Of a stretch of 55,794 bases of DNA, positions 1-8,561 are shown in pieces (within the stretch, counting starts at the first letter, position 1; every line of letters begins with the position of its first letter). Origin of the DNA: a virus. The stretch is taken from positions 1 to 55,794 of the IMG/VR virus record IMGVR_UViG_3300034374_009302; one strand, written 5' to 3'. Below the pieces are notes generated by a model. The model saw only the letters and a list, made by a program, of their open reading frames with translations. It was not told the origin of the DNA and did no database searches. The translations under genes and the position numbers were made by a program.

Positions 1-474
1 CTCTTCACCCATAGCCTTGAAAACCTTTAAGATTTCCTCGTCAGATGCATCAGTTAAATCCAAAGGAAGTAAAACTTCTTCTTCATCATCGACTTCCATA
101 TCGTCACCAGGTAAGTCCATCATTAACATGTCAGCCATGTCAACTTCTTCACCTTCGTCTTCCATTTCGTCTTCTGATTCTTCATCAGAGTCCATGTCCA
201 TATCCATGTCCATATCCTCTTCTTCGTCGTCAATGTCAAGTCCCATTTCTTGTTCGTCCATTTTGTATGAACCTTCTTCTACTTCTGAACCTTCTTCCAT
301 TGCCACGTCTTCAATCTCAACATCCTCCTCAGACAGAGATTCCTTTACTAATTCGCTGATTTCTTCCTTCATAGTAGAAGCAAGTATTCCTTTTGCGTTT
401 TGAGTAACGGCTTCTTCCAAATTTTTCATTTGTAATAGTGCCTCTTCAACTAATGATTTTTTGTTTTCGCTCAT
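1..474 (-). CDS. Acidic prohead scaffold-like protein (T4 gp22-like position), partial
   Basis: The reading frame opens with ATG at 474 (MSENKKSLVEEALLQMKNLE) and runs off the left edge, so the C-terminus is missing. A helical N-terminal 55 residues is followed by a very acidic stretch rich in Asp, Glu and Met. It lies just downstream of the prohead protease on the same strand, where T4 has the scaffold gene 22 before the capsid gene 23. Scaffold function is inferred from position and composition only, because acidic proteins are common in this block. The plus-strand Ser-rich frames over this gene are its mirror image. Confidence 0.6.
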   Translation of the reverse strand, partial: MSENKKSLVEEALLQMKNLEEAVTQNAKGILASTMKEEISELVKESLSEEDVEIEDVAMEEGSEVEEGSYKMDEQEMGLDIDDEEEDMDMDMDMDSDEESEDEMEDEGEEVDMADMLMMDLPGDDMEVDDEEEVLLPLDLTDASDEEILKVFKAMGEE

Positions 475-505
475 TATAATTTTTTGCGCAAGAGTTTATT
501 TTCTC

Positions 506-513
506 TATAAATA
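506..513 (-). promoter_or_regulatory. Phage TATTTATA motif before the scaffold-like gene
   Basis: The minus strand reads TATTTATA 31 bases before the ATG at 474. It is one of 21 sense-oriented copies in the window and is a probable phage promoter element. Confidence 0.5.
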
Positions 514-559
514 TTGCGAAAACATAAAAAATTTATTTTATTATATATAAGAGCATAAA

Positions 560-583
560 AAAATCGGGTTTTAGCCCGATTTT
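560..583 (-). terminator. Rho-independent terminator
   Basis: AAAATCGGG and CCCGATTTT form a 9-bp stem around a 6-base loop, with a U-run in the minus transcript. It ends the transcript leaving the 608-817 gene and separates it from the scaffold-like gene. Confidence 0.8.
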
Positions 584-607
584 TACAGTTAATAAGATTA
601 AGATTTT

Positions 608-817
608 TTACTCAAACACCTCATCGATTTTACTTTCAACACACGCAGTGATTCTCCAATCGTGTGGAAAGCCCTCGAAATTTTTGGTTACTTTGGCTTC
701 AACATCAGTAACGTTGATACCCTTAACGAGTTTCTCTTCTCTGACTTTTTTGATTTTACCTGAATTTTCATCAGGGAGGTCATAACTGATTTTCGCAACG
801 AAATACTTTTCTTCCAT
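608..817 (-). CDS. Small protein resembling the DUF4494 N-terminus
   Basis: This 69-residue protein begins MEEKYFVAKISYDLPDENSG and continues with KIKKVREEKLVKGINVTDVEAKV. The pattern of an extended strand, KKVxExxLV and xxTxxEAxV resembles the start of the Bacteroidetes family DUF4494, which is usually about twice as long. A GTG nine bases upstream (826) is possible, but the ATG at 817 is preferred. It sits between the protease and the scaffold-like gene. Function unknown. Confidence 0.6.
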   Translation of the reverse strand: MEEKYFVAKISYDLPDENSGKIKKVREEKLVKGINVTDVEAKVTKNFEGFPHDWRITACVESKIDEVFE

Positions 818-837
818 AATTGACACTTATTTAGTTT

Positions 838-1557
838 TTAATACCCTAAATAATCGGACAATCTTTTCATTAAGTCAATAGATGCACCCATACCACCATC
901 TAAACGTGGTTCATTTTGTGGTCTTTTTTCCTCTTCCAAGTTTTCGTCATACTTCATTTTGTCGTCTTTGTTCAAGAAAAGATACGCACCTGGTGTAGAT
1001 GGTGATGATACCAAGTCAAAACAAATAAGTTCAAAATCTTCTTGAACTTCGTTTCTTTCACCCTTTTTAGCTAAAGAACCCACACCACGAGAAGATACCC
1101 CCATAGTCACACCTTGTCTCATAAGGTTTGCCGCTTGGTCACCTGGACATGAAACAACACCTTCCTTATGGAAACCTGGTGAGGTTAGAAGTTTAATCTT
1201 ACCCATCAATGTATTACCTTCCCACCACATATCTGTGATAAGGTGAGACACACGGTCCAAATCAATCAATGATGATTCAGGGTGATTAAGTTCAGATATG
1301 GACAATCCTTTTTTGATTGCTCCTTGATATCTGTCGGCTTCTCTACGTAAAATCTTTTCAGGATATACACGACCGTTTCTGTTTGGGGTGTCGTATTTTT
1401 GTAGGACGGCATAGAACTCAAACGGCTTTGAATGGTCCAACTGTCCATAAGACTCTTTAATCACTTCAGCATTCCTTCTTTCTTTTGGGTCGATAAATCC
1501 TGCGTCCCATTCTATTAAAATGCCCTTACCTGTATCTTGTGGTCCTAAAACTCTCAT
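838..1557 (-). CDS. Prohead core protease (T4 gp21-like)
   Basis: At 239 residues it is close to the length of T4 gp21. Signature segments are NRNGRVYP (59-66), ELNHPESS with candidate catalytic His92, and GVSSRGVGS with candidate Ser155/156, followed by FDLVSSPS. This fold is a herpes-type assembly protease that cleaves scaffold and prohead proteins after (L/I)xE motifs during head maturation. The neighbours (portal, terminase, acidic scaffold-like protein) support the call. Its likely substrates include many proteins of this window that have (L/I)xE near the N-terminus. Confidence 0.9.
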   Translation of the reverse strand: MRVLGPQDTGKGILIEWDAGFIDPKERRNAEVIKESYGQLDHSKPFEFYAVLQKYDTPNRNGRVYPEKILRREADRYQGAIKKGLSISELNHPESSLIDLDRVSHLITDMWWEGNTLMGKIKLLTSPGFHKEGVVSCPGDQAANLMRQGVTMGVSSRGVGSLAKKGERNEVQEDFELICFDLVSSPSTPGAYLFLNKDDKMKYDENLEEEKRPQNEPRLDGGMGASIDLMKRLSDYLGY

Positions 1558-1573
1558 AGTAATAATTCTTTAT

Positions 1574-1581
1574 TATAAATA
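1574..1581 (-). promoter_or_regulatory. Phage TATTTATA motif before the prohead protease
   Basis: TATTTATA lies 16 bases before the protease ATG, followed by an A/T-rich spacer. Confidence 0.5.
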
Positions 1582-1595
1582 CTCTTAAATGGAGA

Positions 1596-1991
1596 TTATT
1601 CTATAATGATATCCCACTCAGTAATATTAACTCCGAGATACTTTGTATATTTTTTATTCATAATATTTGCAACATGAATAGATATATCTGTACCTAACGG
1701 TAAATCATCACCTGTATAAATGTCTTTTATTGCCCATATGTTTGCAAATTCTGTCACGTCTTTCTCACCATAGTATTCGTATAAAACCTTGTCTATGGAT
1801 ACCAAAACACTTAACCCATCTTCAATATCTCCTTCCAACATTACTTTGTTAAAAGTCACAGTGGTAAATTCCTTTTCAAATATAAATTGGGCGGGGTCAA
1901 TACGATTATTAAGGTCATCAATGACGGTATTAGCCTCATTGATAACCTTTTTTAATCTTTTTAATTGTGATTCTGTAATTGTGATTTTCAC
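1596..1991 (-). CDS. Unknown protein with ITESQLKRL leader
   Basis: This 131-residue protein starts with GTG at 1991; no ATG lies nearby upstream. The first 20 residues, MKITITESQLKRLKKVINEA, form a basic helix ending in INE|A, which fits the T4 gp21 cleavage pattern. The rest is a mixed alpha/beta protein without a motif I recognise. It sits in the head block, so it may be a packaged or processed head protein (inference). Confidence 0.65.
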   Translation of the reverse strand: MKITITESQLKRLKKVINEANTVIDDLNNRIDPAQFIFEKEFTTVTFNKVMLEGDIEDGLSVLVSIDKVLYEYYGEKDVTEFANIWAIKDIYTGDDLPLGTDISIHVANIMNKKYTKYLGVNITEWDIIIE

Positions 1992-2005
1992 CGATTAAGT
2001 TTTAA

Positions 2006-2013
2006 TATAAATA
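2006..2013 (-). promoter_or_regulatory. Phage TATTTATA motif before the 1596-1991 gene
   Basis: TATTTATA lies 14 bases before the GTG start. It falls just downstream of the preceding gene's coding end, so the 1596-1991 gene could be transcribed on its own. Confidence 0.45.
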
Positions 2014-2451
2014 TTAAACTTTCACCGATTTTGTTTTGTAGAAGGTAAAATACTCTGAATTCATCAGTTCGTCATTATAAACTGACTTACAAATATCTTT
2101 AATTTTTTGTCTTAATATTGGTGATTTAAAATCTACAGGATTTTTAATGAATAGTGTAATTTCTAAATTCATAAAACTTCTCTTTCCCAACTGAATTCCA
2201 CTACTTCGTAAATCTAAGTCTACAATATTTTTTTGTTCGAACGTTAATGGGTCTACTGACTCCAATAAATTGTGTTTTATTTCTCTACACATATTCCCCG
2301 TTACACGGTCCCAGTTTGTGGCTTCTTTTTTTGGTTGGACCCACGATTGAATGGAGATATAAAGTGATTTAAATTCTTGGGAATCTACTGTCCCGTAATT
2401 ACATTTTGCGTTTTTAAAAATGTCTAATTTTGAAGTCTTCCCTTTTTTCAT
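2014..2451 (-). CDS. Unknown protein in the head block
   Basis: The protein has 145 residues and starts MKKGKTSKLDIFKNAKCNYG. It has a basic N-terminus and a predicted alpha/beta body; the segment from about residue 85 (RSSGIQLGKRSFMNLEITLF) alternates like beta strands. No family recognised. It lies between the bS21 gene and the protease, where small head-completion or neck proteins can occur, but nothing in the sequence decides this. Confidence 0.6.
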   Translation of the reverse strand: MKKGKTSKLDIFKNAKCNYGTVDSQEFKSLYISIQSWVQPKKEATNWDRVTGNMCREIKHNLLESVDPLTFEQKNIVDLDLRSSGIQLGKRSFMNLEITLFIKNPVDFKSPILRQKIKDICKSVYNDELMNSEYFTFYKTKSVKV

Positions 2452-2536
2452 ACATTGTTTTCATATACTTCGTTTATTTACTGTTAATAATAGCAAATAA
2501 CTCCTTGTGTGTCAAATTTGATTTTTTAGAGATATT

Positions 2537-2544
2537 TATTTATA
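2537..2544 (+). promoter_or_regulatory. Phage TATTTATA motif before bS21
   Basis: TATTTATA on the plus strand lies 12 bases before the bS21 ATG. A plus-strand copy before a plus-strand gene supports the motif being directional. Confidence 0.5.
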
Positions 2545-2556
2545 TTGAAGTAATAT

Positions 2557-2748
2557 ATGTTAATAGTAAAAGTAAACAAAGGTGAAAATATCGACCGAGC
2601 CCTAAAGAGGTATCGTTATAAGGTCATTCAAACAAAACAGTTGGTGGACTTAAAGGAAGGTCGTGAATATGAAAAGCCGTCACAGAAAAAAAGAAAGAAG
2701 ATGGCAAAAGCCAAATATATAGAAAAAAGAAAGGGTTTAGAAGACTAA
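2557..2748 (+). CDS. rpsU: Phage-encoded ribosomal protein bS21
   Basis: This 63-residue protein matches Bacteroidetes bS21 along its length: MLIVKVNKGENIDRALKRY, a variable middle, then KPSQKKRKKMAKAKYIEKR. bS21 binds the 30S platform near the 3' end of 16S rRNA. In Flavobacteriia, bS21 with bS18 and bS6 holds the anti-Shine-Dalgarno sequence out of reach, and Tyr54 is reported as part of that pocket; this protein keeps a Tyr at residue 54. No Shine-Dalgarno sequence precedes its ATG, unlike the host rpsU as I recall it. It stands alone on the plus strand inside a minus-strand head block and ends in a strong terminator. Confidence 0.9.
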   Translation: MLIVKVNKGENIDRALKRYRYKVIQTKQLVDLKEGREYEKPSQKKRKKMAKAKYIEKRKGLED

Positions 2749-2758
2749 ACCCTTTTTT
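2731..2758 (+). terminator. Terminator of the bS21 gene
   Basis: AAGGGTTTAG and CTAAACCCTT form a 10-bp stem with a 4-base loop followed by six T. The bS21 stop codon lies inside the stem. It also faces the end of the convergent 2763-3491 gene. Confidence 0.85.
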
Positions 2759-2762
2759 AATT

Positions 2763-3491
2763 TTATAATCCCTCGTTAAGTTGTTTTAACTTATATAAGT
2801 TTACTAAGTCGTTTGGACTCTCTTTAATCTTTTGAATGGTTTGTTGAACTTTATCACTAAGTTCCATATCCTCAGAGTTTGTAGTATTTTTTAACTTTTC
2901 AATTACTGATTCTCTTAAAGAAGTCATTTCACTTTCAATATCTTTTTTACTTAAAGAAAGTAATGACTGTAACTCCATTTTTTCTGATTCCGAAATACTA
3001 CCGTATTCTTTGTTAAATGTATTGGTTGCAATCTTCAACATTGACGATAATGGAATGTTTGTAGATTCAGAAATTTGTTTCTCAATTTTTGGAGAAGTGA
3101 TTAATTTTTTAATCTCTTTTTTTGACTCCAAAACGGTCTCCAAATTTTTCATTCCTTTGTTATATAATACCTTATCAATATTTGAATATTCGTCTGTAGA
3201 TTCGCCTAATAACGTATCTACCCAATCAGATAACTCTTGGATATCTTTTTGATTTTTCTTAATAATGATTTGTAACTCGTTGAATGACTCCATGATGTAA
3301 TCAGGAGCGATGTCCATATCCATACCTTTTGGTGTTGACAATTGGTCGTAAATGTAGAACGCTTCGGCCAAAGATTTTTTATTCAAAACCTTTTCTTTGA
3401 AGTTTTTCATCATCGGTTTGAACGTATCCTTACCGTATGCTTTAGTAAGACTATTTTCAATTTTTGACTTTAAAATACCAATCTTATTCAT
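2763..3491 (-). CDS. Helical protein between portal and protease, possible prohead core protein
   Basis: The 242-residue protein is almost entirely helical and rich in Lys, Glu and Ser, with long coiled-coil-like stretches from about residue 60 onward. It ends in QLNEGL, so an LNE|G processing site sits at the extreme C-terminus. T4 places the prohead core genes 67 and 68 between portal (20) and protease (21), the same position as here. No direct similarity is visible, so the role is inferred from position. Confidence 0.6.
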   Translation of the reverse strand: MNKIGILKSKIENSLTKAYGKDTFKPMMKNFKEKVLNKKSLAEAFYIYDQLSTPKGMDMDIAPDYIMESFNELQIIIKKNQKDIQELSDWVDTLLGESTDEYSNIDKVLYNKGMKNLETVLESKKEIKKLITSPKIEKQISESTNIPLSSMLKIATNTFNKEYGSISESEKMELQSLLSLSKKDIESEMTSLRESVIEKLKNTTNSEDMELSDKVQQTIQKIKESPNDLVNLYKLKQLNEGL

Positions 3492-3504
3492 TTTTCTTTT
3501 TTTT

Positions 3505-3512
3505 AATAAATA
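3505..3512 (-). promoter_or_regulatory. Phage TATTTATT motif before the 2763-3491 gene
   Basis: TATTTATT lies 13 bases before the ATG at 3491 and just downstream of the portal stop. Confidence 0.45.
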
Positions 3513-5414
3513 TTACGAATCTAGTAAGTCATTCAGTTTTTTCTCAATCTCACCTAAAGACTGACGACCTTTTGACAAATCTATTGTCGTGTCGTTACCA
3601 AATAATGAACTATCTTCTAAGATTAAATCTAAGTCTTTGTTCTTAACCAACGATTCAGGAGTAATCTCTCCACCGGCACCTGCACCGACCTCAGTTTCAC
3701 CTGCCGTCTCAGCACCTAAGTCACCTCCAAGGTCACCACCTAAGTCTGCACCACCACCAAAGTCAGAACCTCCACCGAAGTCACTTCCAAAGTCAGAGCC
3801 ACCTCCAAAGTCGTCTCCACCTTCTTCACTTCCTGCTTCACCTTCTGCAGCCTTACCTTTCTCACCGTATAGTTTGTCAATATTGTCAAACAGACCTGTG
3901 TGAATGATAACCTCAGCAGTTTTCTCAAGTTCAGCACCAACAGCTTTCTCAATACGTTGTTGTTGGATATCCAATTTAATCTCTTCATCAGAGAATCCAA
4001 GAATGTGTTTCTTAGCCCATGATGACGATACTGGTTGAATACCATTACCTGGGTCAGATACCGCATCTCTATACAACTGAATTTTCTGTTGCCATTGTTC
4101 TACCTTAAGAAGGTCAGCTTGAGTTGATGGGTTAGTCAATCCTAATGTAAAGTTATTCAATTCGTCCTCAAAACCTAAGATATATAAGTGGATGATTGCA
4201 ATCTTATTCAATTCCTGAATCATCGACCTTTGAATTCTGTTGATAGTTCTTGCAAAACGAATATCCTGTAATGCCAAGTTCTTACCTTCACCAGTAACCT
4301 CCTCAAAACCTAAGAATGCCTTAGGAACACGAAGTGCTGTCAATAGTTTCTTTTGGATGTATTCAATATCCGCAATCTCTGACAGGTTCTGTGCACCTGG
4401 TAAAGTATCAATAGGGTTCGGAGCGTTAGGGTCACGAACAGGAATAAAGTAATCTTGGTCAACGGCCATTTGGTTCATACGTAGGTCGACATTACCCGTT
4501 GCTGGGTCTGCGACCTGGTCACGTTTGAACTTATTGGCGACTCGCTGTACATACGGTTCAACATCTTTGTCGTCCATGTTACCGACGAATACTTTAAACA
4601 CCCTTCTCTCAGGTGCTCTCGATGTTCTATAGATTAACATCGCATCTTCAGAAAGAATAAGTTGTTTCCAAATTCTTCTGGCTTTCTCCAACATAGACGT
4701 TCCGTAAGGAAGTTTTCTGTCATCACCCAATAATCTAAAGTGAGCAATCTCCCAAGTGTTGAACTCCATGTCTTTGTTTTTCCACGTGAACTTCATCGCC
4801 TCAGTTTGTTCACCATCGTGAGATAAACTGTATTGATTGTGAGAACCACTCTTCATACCTCTCTCCAATCTTTCGATTTCAATGTTCGGCATTTGAACAC
4901 CACCCATTACACCCTTATCAGGGTCTAACTTCAGGTATACGAAGTTATCACCATACTTACAGGTGTTTCTTGTCCACATCGGTAAGTTGGTGTCAATATC
5001 CAATCTGTTGTTGAATAGGTCCGCCAATACCGACTTAATACGATTACTCTCAGAGTAAATTTGTAAGATGTAACCATCTTCGTTTGCAGTTGTAGATTCC
5101 TCAGAATAGATATCCAACGCTGCAGATATCTCAGGAGTATATTCCATACTCTCATAATCATAGAACGCAGCCAAACGTGTTGGTTCATAATAGACGGCTT
5201 GAGTATATAAGTTATTTTCTACTTTCTGCCATTGTTGACCCAAATAAAGAGTTTGTTGAGCTTGAAGTTTTTCTCTCTCATACTCTTGCTTATCAGGGGT
5301 TTTTAACAGTTCCTTCTTGTCAAACTTATATACAGGAGTTTGCTGGTCCAATGATGAATCAGGACCAAATACTTTGGTAAGTCTCTGCCAAACTGTATAA
5401 TTATTCTCCGCCAT
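3513..5414 (-). CDS. Portal vertex protein (T4 gp20-like)
   Basis: The protein has 633 residues; T4 gp20 has 524. The core carries portal-type segments such as WEIAHFRLLGDDRKLPYG and YRTSRAPERRVFKVFVGN, the latter typical of myovirus portals. The portal dodecamer is the DNA entry channel and docks the terminase encoded upstream. Residues about 520-582 are a low-complexity Gly/Asp run with repeated SDFGGG and GGDLGG, followed by a normal 50-residue tail (EITPESLVKNKDLDL...). This insertion explains most of the extra length and is unusual for a portal. Confidence 0.9.
   Translation of the reverse strand: MAENNYTVWQRLTKVFGPDSSLDQQTPVYKFDKKELLKTPDKQEYEREKLQAQQTLYLGQQWQKVENNLYTQAVYYEPTRLAAFYDYESMEYTPEISAALDIYSEESTTANEDGYILQIYSESNRIKSVLADLFNNRLDIDTNLPMWTRNTCKYGDNFVYLKLDPDKGVMGGVQMPNIEIERLERGMKSGSHNQYSLSHDGEQTEAMKFTWKNKDMEFNTWEIAHFRLLGDDRKLPYGTSMLEKARRIWKQLILSEDAMLIYRTSRAPERRVFKVFVGNMDDKDVEPYVQRVANKFKRDQVADPATGNVDLRMNQMAVDQDYFIPVRDPNAPNPIDTLPGAQNLSEIADIEYIQKKLLTALRVPKAFLGFEEVTGEGKNLALQDIRFARTINRIQRSMIQELNKIAIIHLYILGFEDELNNFTLGLTNPSTQADLLKVEQWQQKIQLYRDAVSDPGNGIQPVSSSWAKKHILGFSDEEIKLDIQQQRIEKAVGAELEKTAEVIIHTGLFDNIDKLYGEKGKAAEGEAGSEEGGDDFGGGSDFGSDFGGGSDFGGGADLGGDLGGDLGAETAGETEVGAGAGGEITPESLVKNKDLDLILEDSSLFGNDTTIDLSKGRQSLGEIEKKLNDLLDS
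3675..3855 (-). repeat. Gly/Asp-rich repeat region in the portal gene
   Basis: Short in-frame repeats encode SDFGGG, SDFG and GGDLGG units near the portal C-terminus. The DNA repeats are imperfect, so slippage alone has not made them. A flexible or ion-binding linker is possible. Confidence 0.7.
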
Positions 5415-5429
5415 TTTTTTCTTTGTTTA

Positions 5430-5437
5430 ATAAATAG
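5430..5437 (-). promoter_or_regulatory. Phage TATTTATT motif before the portal gene
   Basis: ACTATTTATT lies 15 bases before the portal ATG. Confidence 0.45.
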
Positions 5438-5475
5438 TAAGAACTTAATTCAATAATTAAACTTTACTATTTTAT

Positions 5476-7257
5476 TTATCTTCTACCCCCGAATAACCAT
5501 AAATAGTCTTGATAATCACTTCTTGACGGATTACCTCCCATTCTGTGTTGATTCCCATAAGGGTCTGCCGGCATTGTTGGAACACCTGGGTTAAAATTAC
5601 CCACAGGGTTTTTAACGGGATTTTCATTTACCGTCCAACTTTCTACCATCGCTTTGGTTTGTTCTGTAACCTTCTCTAAACTACTAAAGGAGTTCTCACC
5701 AACGTATATTGCCATTGCAAGGGCCATAATAAGGTCATCGTGTTGACCCTTTTGGTGGTCAGGTCTACCATTGATATAAACAAACGTATTAAGTTCATTT
5801 AAACACCTTACAGACCTTAATTGGAAGTTGTGTCTTAACGCCTCCTCAAAGGAGGCAACAATCTGAACCCTTTTAGAGTTAAAGTTAAGTCCAGGTATCT
5901 TCTCTTGTAGTTTAGGGTTATACTTCCACTTATCCGCGGCATTCATACCTTCAACATATAGACTTTGGTAACCCATCTCTTGAAGCTTTCGGGATGTTGA
6001 TACTCCCATACCACCAGTAATATCAATAACCACAAATGCATTATACATTGTCGCCCATTTAAATGCCACCTCAGCGGCAACATCAGGTGGTATCTTACCT
6101 AAGTATTCCAATACCTGTTCTCTCTCGTCAAAGTCCACAATACTAAAGGTCGTAAAATCCTCACTATCACCACGAGAAACATCAATACCCATAATGTATT
6201 TATGACCTTCAATTGGCTCTTTCCATTGCCACAATGCACCACCCATAAACTTATTCTCAGGGTCACGAATGTAGTTTTCCTTAATCATCTCCACAGTCTC
6301 AGGTGGAATAACGTTATCCCCCGAACCTAAGAAGTTACACTCCAATTCCTGAGAAATCTTTCTACGGTCAAACTTTAACTTCTTAGCCATGTTTTCAAAC
6401 CAAGAAGAATACGGTTTATATCCTTCAATAAATCTTTCTTTAATCTCCTCAAAATCACGAGTCATAGGGTCCAAATGTGAATAGTCGATAATAATTTTAC
6501 TATCGTCATAATCTTCTCTATTCAACATATAATGAACAATATCCTTCGTCTTTATAAGTTTTAAGTCTTTGGCATAACGAGGGTCACGGTACCAATACAT
6601 CTCAGTAATCTTGAAATCATTCATCTTTCTTACCGCTTGTTCGTAAATGGTGTAGTAGATAGGGTCAAAACCGTTAGGTGTTGAAATTACAATCACCTTA
6701 CCACCCGTAGACAACGACGCCATACACGCAGACCAGAAGTCATCATCTGCTTCGATAAAGGCCGCCTCATCAAAAATAAGAATAGTAGGGGTATAACCAC
6801 GCAAGGCATCCTTTGACGTAGCAACGGCTTTTACTTCACACCCATTGGTTAACTTAAAGTGTCGTTGTGAGTTTTTCTCCTGTGAGAATTTAACACCCAA
6901 CCAATCCGGCCATTGGTCAACGAATGACCTTACCTTATTGGCAAATTCCATAGAGGTGTCCAATTTGTTGGCAATGATTAGAATCTTCTCAGGTTTTTTC
7001 TTCTGAGCAGTCACCAACTTTTTTGAAGCCCAAGCGGCGGTAACTGTAGATACCCCCGCCTGTCTATACTTCAATGCAATATTTTCTTCGAAATTGTCGT
7101 AGTCGTTAATGAGATGTTCCTGGTCGGGAAATAAATCCAACGGAACATACATTGACTGTGTGTTATCGTAAGTCTGTAGATATGTTTTTAGAGCATATGG
7201 CGTATCCTTGACAATTTTTGCATACTCTAATAATACTTTTTCTCTGGTTAACGCCAT
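5476..7257 (-). CDS. Large terminase subunit (T4 gp17-like)
   Basis: The 593-residue protein has the two-domain layout of myovirus packaging motors. The ATPase domain shows a Walker A-like RQAGVST (65-71), Walker B ILIFDEAAF (159-167) and coupling motif STPNG (192-196). The nuclease domain has Asp359 in GIDVSRGD, Asp412 in VIDITGG and HDDLIMA (506-512). It cuts concatemeric DNA and pumps it through the portal encoded directly downstream. Walker A is the RQxGxST variant and not the classical GxxxxGK(T/S), as is usual in this family. No small terminase subunit was recognised in the window. Confidence 0.95.
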   Translation of the reverse strand: MALTREKVLLEYAKIVKDTPYALKTYLQTYDNTQSMYVPLDLFPDQEHLINDYDNFEENIALKYRQAGVSTVTAAWASKKLVTAQKKKPEKILIIANKLDTSMEFANKVRSFVDQWPDWLGVKFSQEKNSQRHFKLTNGCEVKAVATSKDALRGYTPTILIFDEAAFIEADDDFWSACMASLSTGGKVIVISTPNGFDPIYYTIYEQAVRKMNDFKITEMYWYRDPRYAKDLKLIKTKDIVHYMLNREDYDDSKIIIDYSHLDPMTRDFEEIKERFIEGYKPYSSWFENMAKKLKFDRRKISQELECNFLGSGDNVIPPETVEMIKENYIRDPENKFMGGALWQWKEPIEGHKYIMGIDVSRGDSEDFTTFSIVDFDEREQVLEYLGKIPPDVAAEVAFKWATMYNAFVVIDITGGMGVSTSRKLQEMGYQSLYVEGMNAADKWKYNPKLQEKIPGLNFNSKRVQIVASFEEALRHNFQLRSVRCLNELNTFVYINGRPDHQKGQHDDLIMALAMAIYVGENSFSSLEKVTEQTKAMVESWTVNENPVKNPVGNFNPGVPTMPADPYGNQHRMGGNPSRSDYQDYLWLFGGRR

Positions 7258-7277
7258 ACTCCATGATACTTACTTTT

Positions 7278-8561
7278 TTATGATAAAGAAATACCTAAGT
7301 CACCCAAAAAGTCTCTGAACTCATCATCGTCATCATCGTCATCGTAATCAGATAATGCATCCTCCAAATCATATTGACGTAACTCCTCAATGATTTCATC
7401 AACCATTCTGTTTAAGATTTGTTTTCCTTTGTCGGTACCCTTTAGAATCTCACGAGCTACCTCAAAGAACTCCTCTGTTGACAACATTGAGAAACGTGAG
7501 AACAAATAGTTCTGAATCTCTCTTAAGTCATCTTCGAACAATCTTTCAGGATATGCCTCCACGAATTTTTCCCAAATAACAGGTCCCAAACGTAAATCCC
7601 AAATTTCGTAAGGAAGGGTATCCTGTGAACCCATAACCAATTCCGCGGCTTTAGGGTCGTCAGGTAGACCTTGAGTTCCCAATGCTTCATATACACCTTT
7701 TAAAAGTTCGTGTATCAATACAGGGAAGAATAACCCCTTAGCTTTGATTGTTGGTGGGTCGGTTTCATCATCAACTTCTTCAGAACCCTGAACACCTTCA
7801 CCTTCACCCGCCATCATCTGAGTCATTTGGTCAGGAATAATCCAATACATAATGTCAGCAATTGACATCAATACACCATAAAGATTCAATAGTTGTGGGT
7901 CGAGACGGTTAAGTTCATCCGATACCAAATTATACATATAGTGACCCTTTTTAGATGCCCCTTGAATAAGTGAGTTAATGAAACGACGTTTTGCCTTTTC
8001 CATGTCAAATTTATCCATCGCATCCATAAACGCATCGATATCGTCTTCCATATCATCAGCATCTTGGTCACCGAAGGCTTTCATAATTTCCTCCTCATCG
8101 GGTTCTTCATCTGACTGACCTCTCATTTTAGAGGTGTCAATCTCACCCATACCTGAAAGTAGTTCAACGTCGTATTGGAATGCATCATCAGGAAGACCCA
8201 TTTCTTTTTTTACCAAATCAATGGCTAAGTTTTCCAAATACTCTTCATTGTTTGACTCGATAGATTTTACCTGTTGAACTGCTCTTTGAAGCATCATCTG
8301 CAATTCCATGAAGGCGTTAGGTCCTGAGATGTCTTGCATCCCAGTGTATTGTTTTACCTTATCAACAACATCACCAAATCTTTTAGATGCCAATTTTTCT
8401 TCAAACGAACTAACAACACCATCACCGTCAACATCAATATCCAATGCTGGGTTATCTGATAAAGGTGTCTCACGACCCTGAATCTTTGCCTGAATATCAG
8501 GTGCCATTCTTTCTGGTCTATCACCGTAATCTATTGGTGCTTCATTAATCTTCTTGCTCAT
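7278..8561 (-). CDS. Acidic protein with an EF-hand-like loop, probable virion protein
   Basis: The 427-residue protein starts MSKKINEAPIDYG, with INE|A right after the start. Residues 43-54 (DVDGDGVVSSFE) match a canonical EF-hand calcium loop: Asp at 1, 3 and 5, Gly at 6, Val at 8, Glu at 12. Acidic helical segments follow (about 150-190), and the C-terminal part ends in DYDDDDDDDEFRDFLGDL. Its ATG overlaps the downstream end of the extended frame from the preceding gene. It sits just upstream of the terminase. Function unknown; a structural role is inferred from the neighbourhood. Confidence 0.7.
   Translation of the reverse strand: MSKKINEAPIDYGDRPERMAPDIQAKIQGRETPLSDNPALDIDVDGDGVVSSFEEKLASKRFGDVVDKVKQYTGMQDISGPNAFMELQMMLQRAVQQVKSIESNNEEYLENLAIDLVKKEMGLPDDAFQYDVELLSGMGEIDTSKMRGQSDEEPDEEEIMKAFGDQDADDMEDDIDAFMDAMDKFDMEKAKRRFINSLIQGASKKGHYMYNLVSDELNRLDPQLLNLYGVLMSIADIMYWIIPDQMTQMMAGEGEGVQGSEEVDDETDPPTIKAKGLFFPVLIHELLKGVYEALGTQGLPDDPKAAELVMGSQDTLPYEIWDLRLGPVIWEKFVEAYPERLFEDDLREIQNYLFSRFSMLSTEEFFEVAREILKGTDKGKQILNRMVDEIIEELRQYDLEDALSDYDDDDDDDEFRDFLGDLGISLS

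Noticed and set aside
17-403. Plus-strand Ser-rich ORF at the left edge (also a second frame at 45-359)
   Set aside because: It is the mirror of the acidic minus-strand scaffold-like gene; Asp/Glu codons read as Ser/Ile on the other strand.
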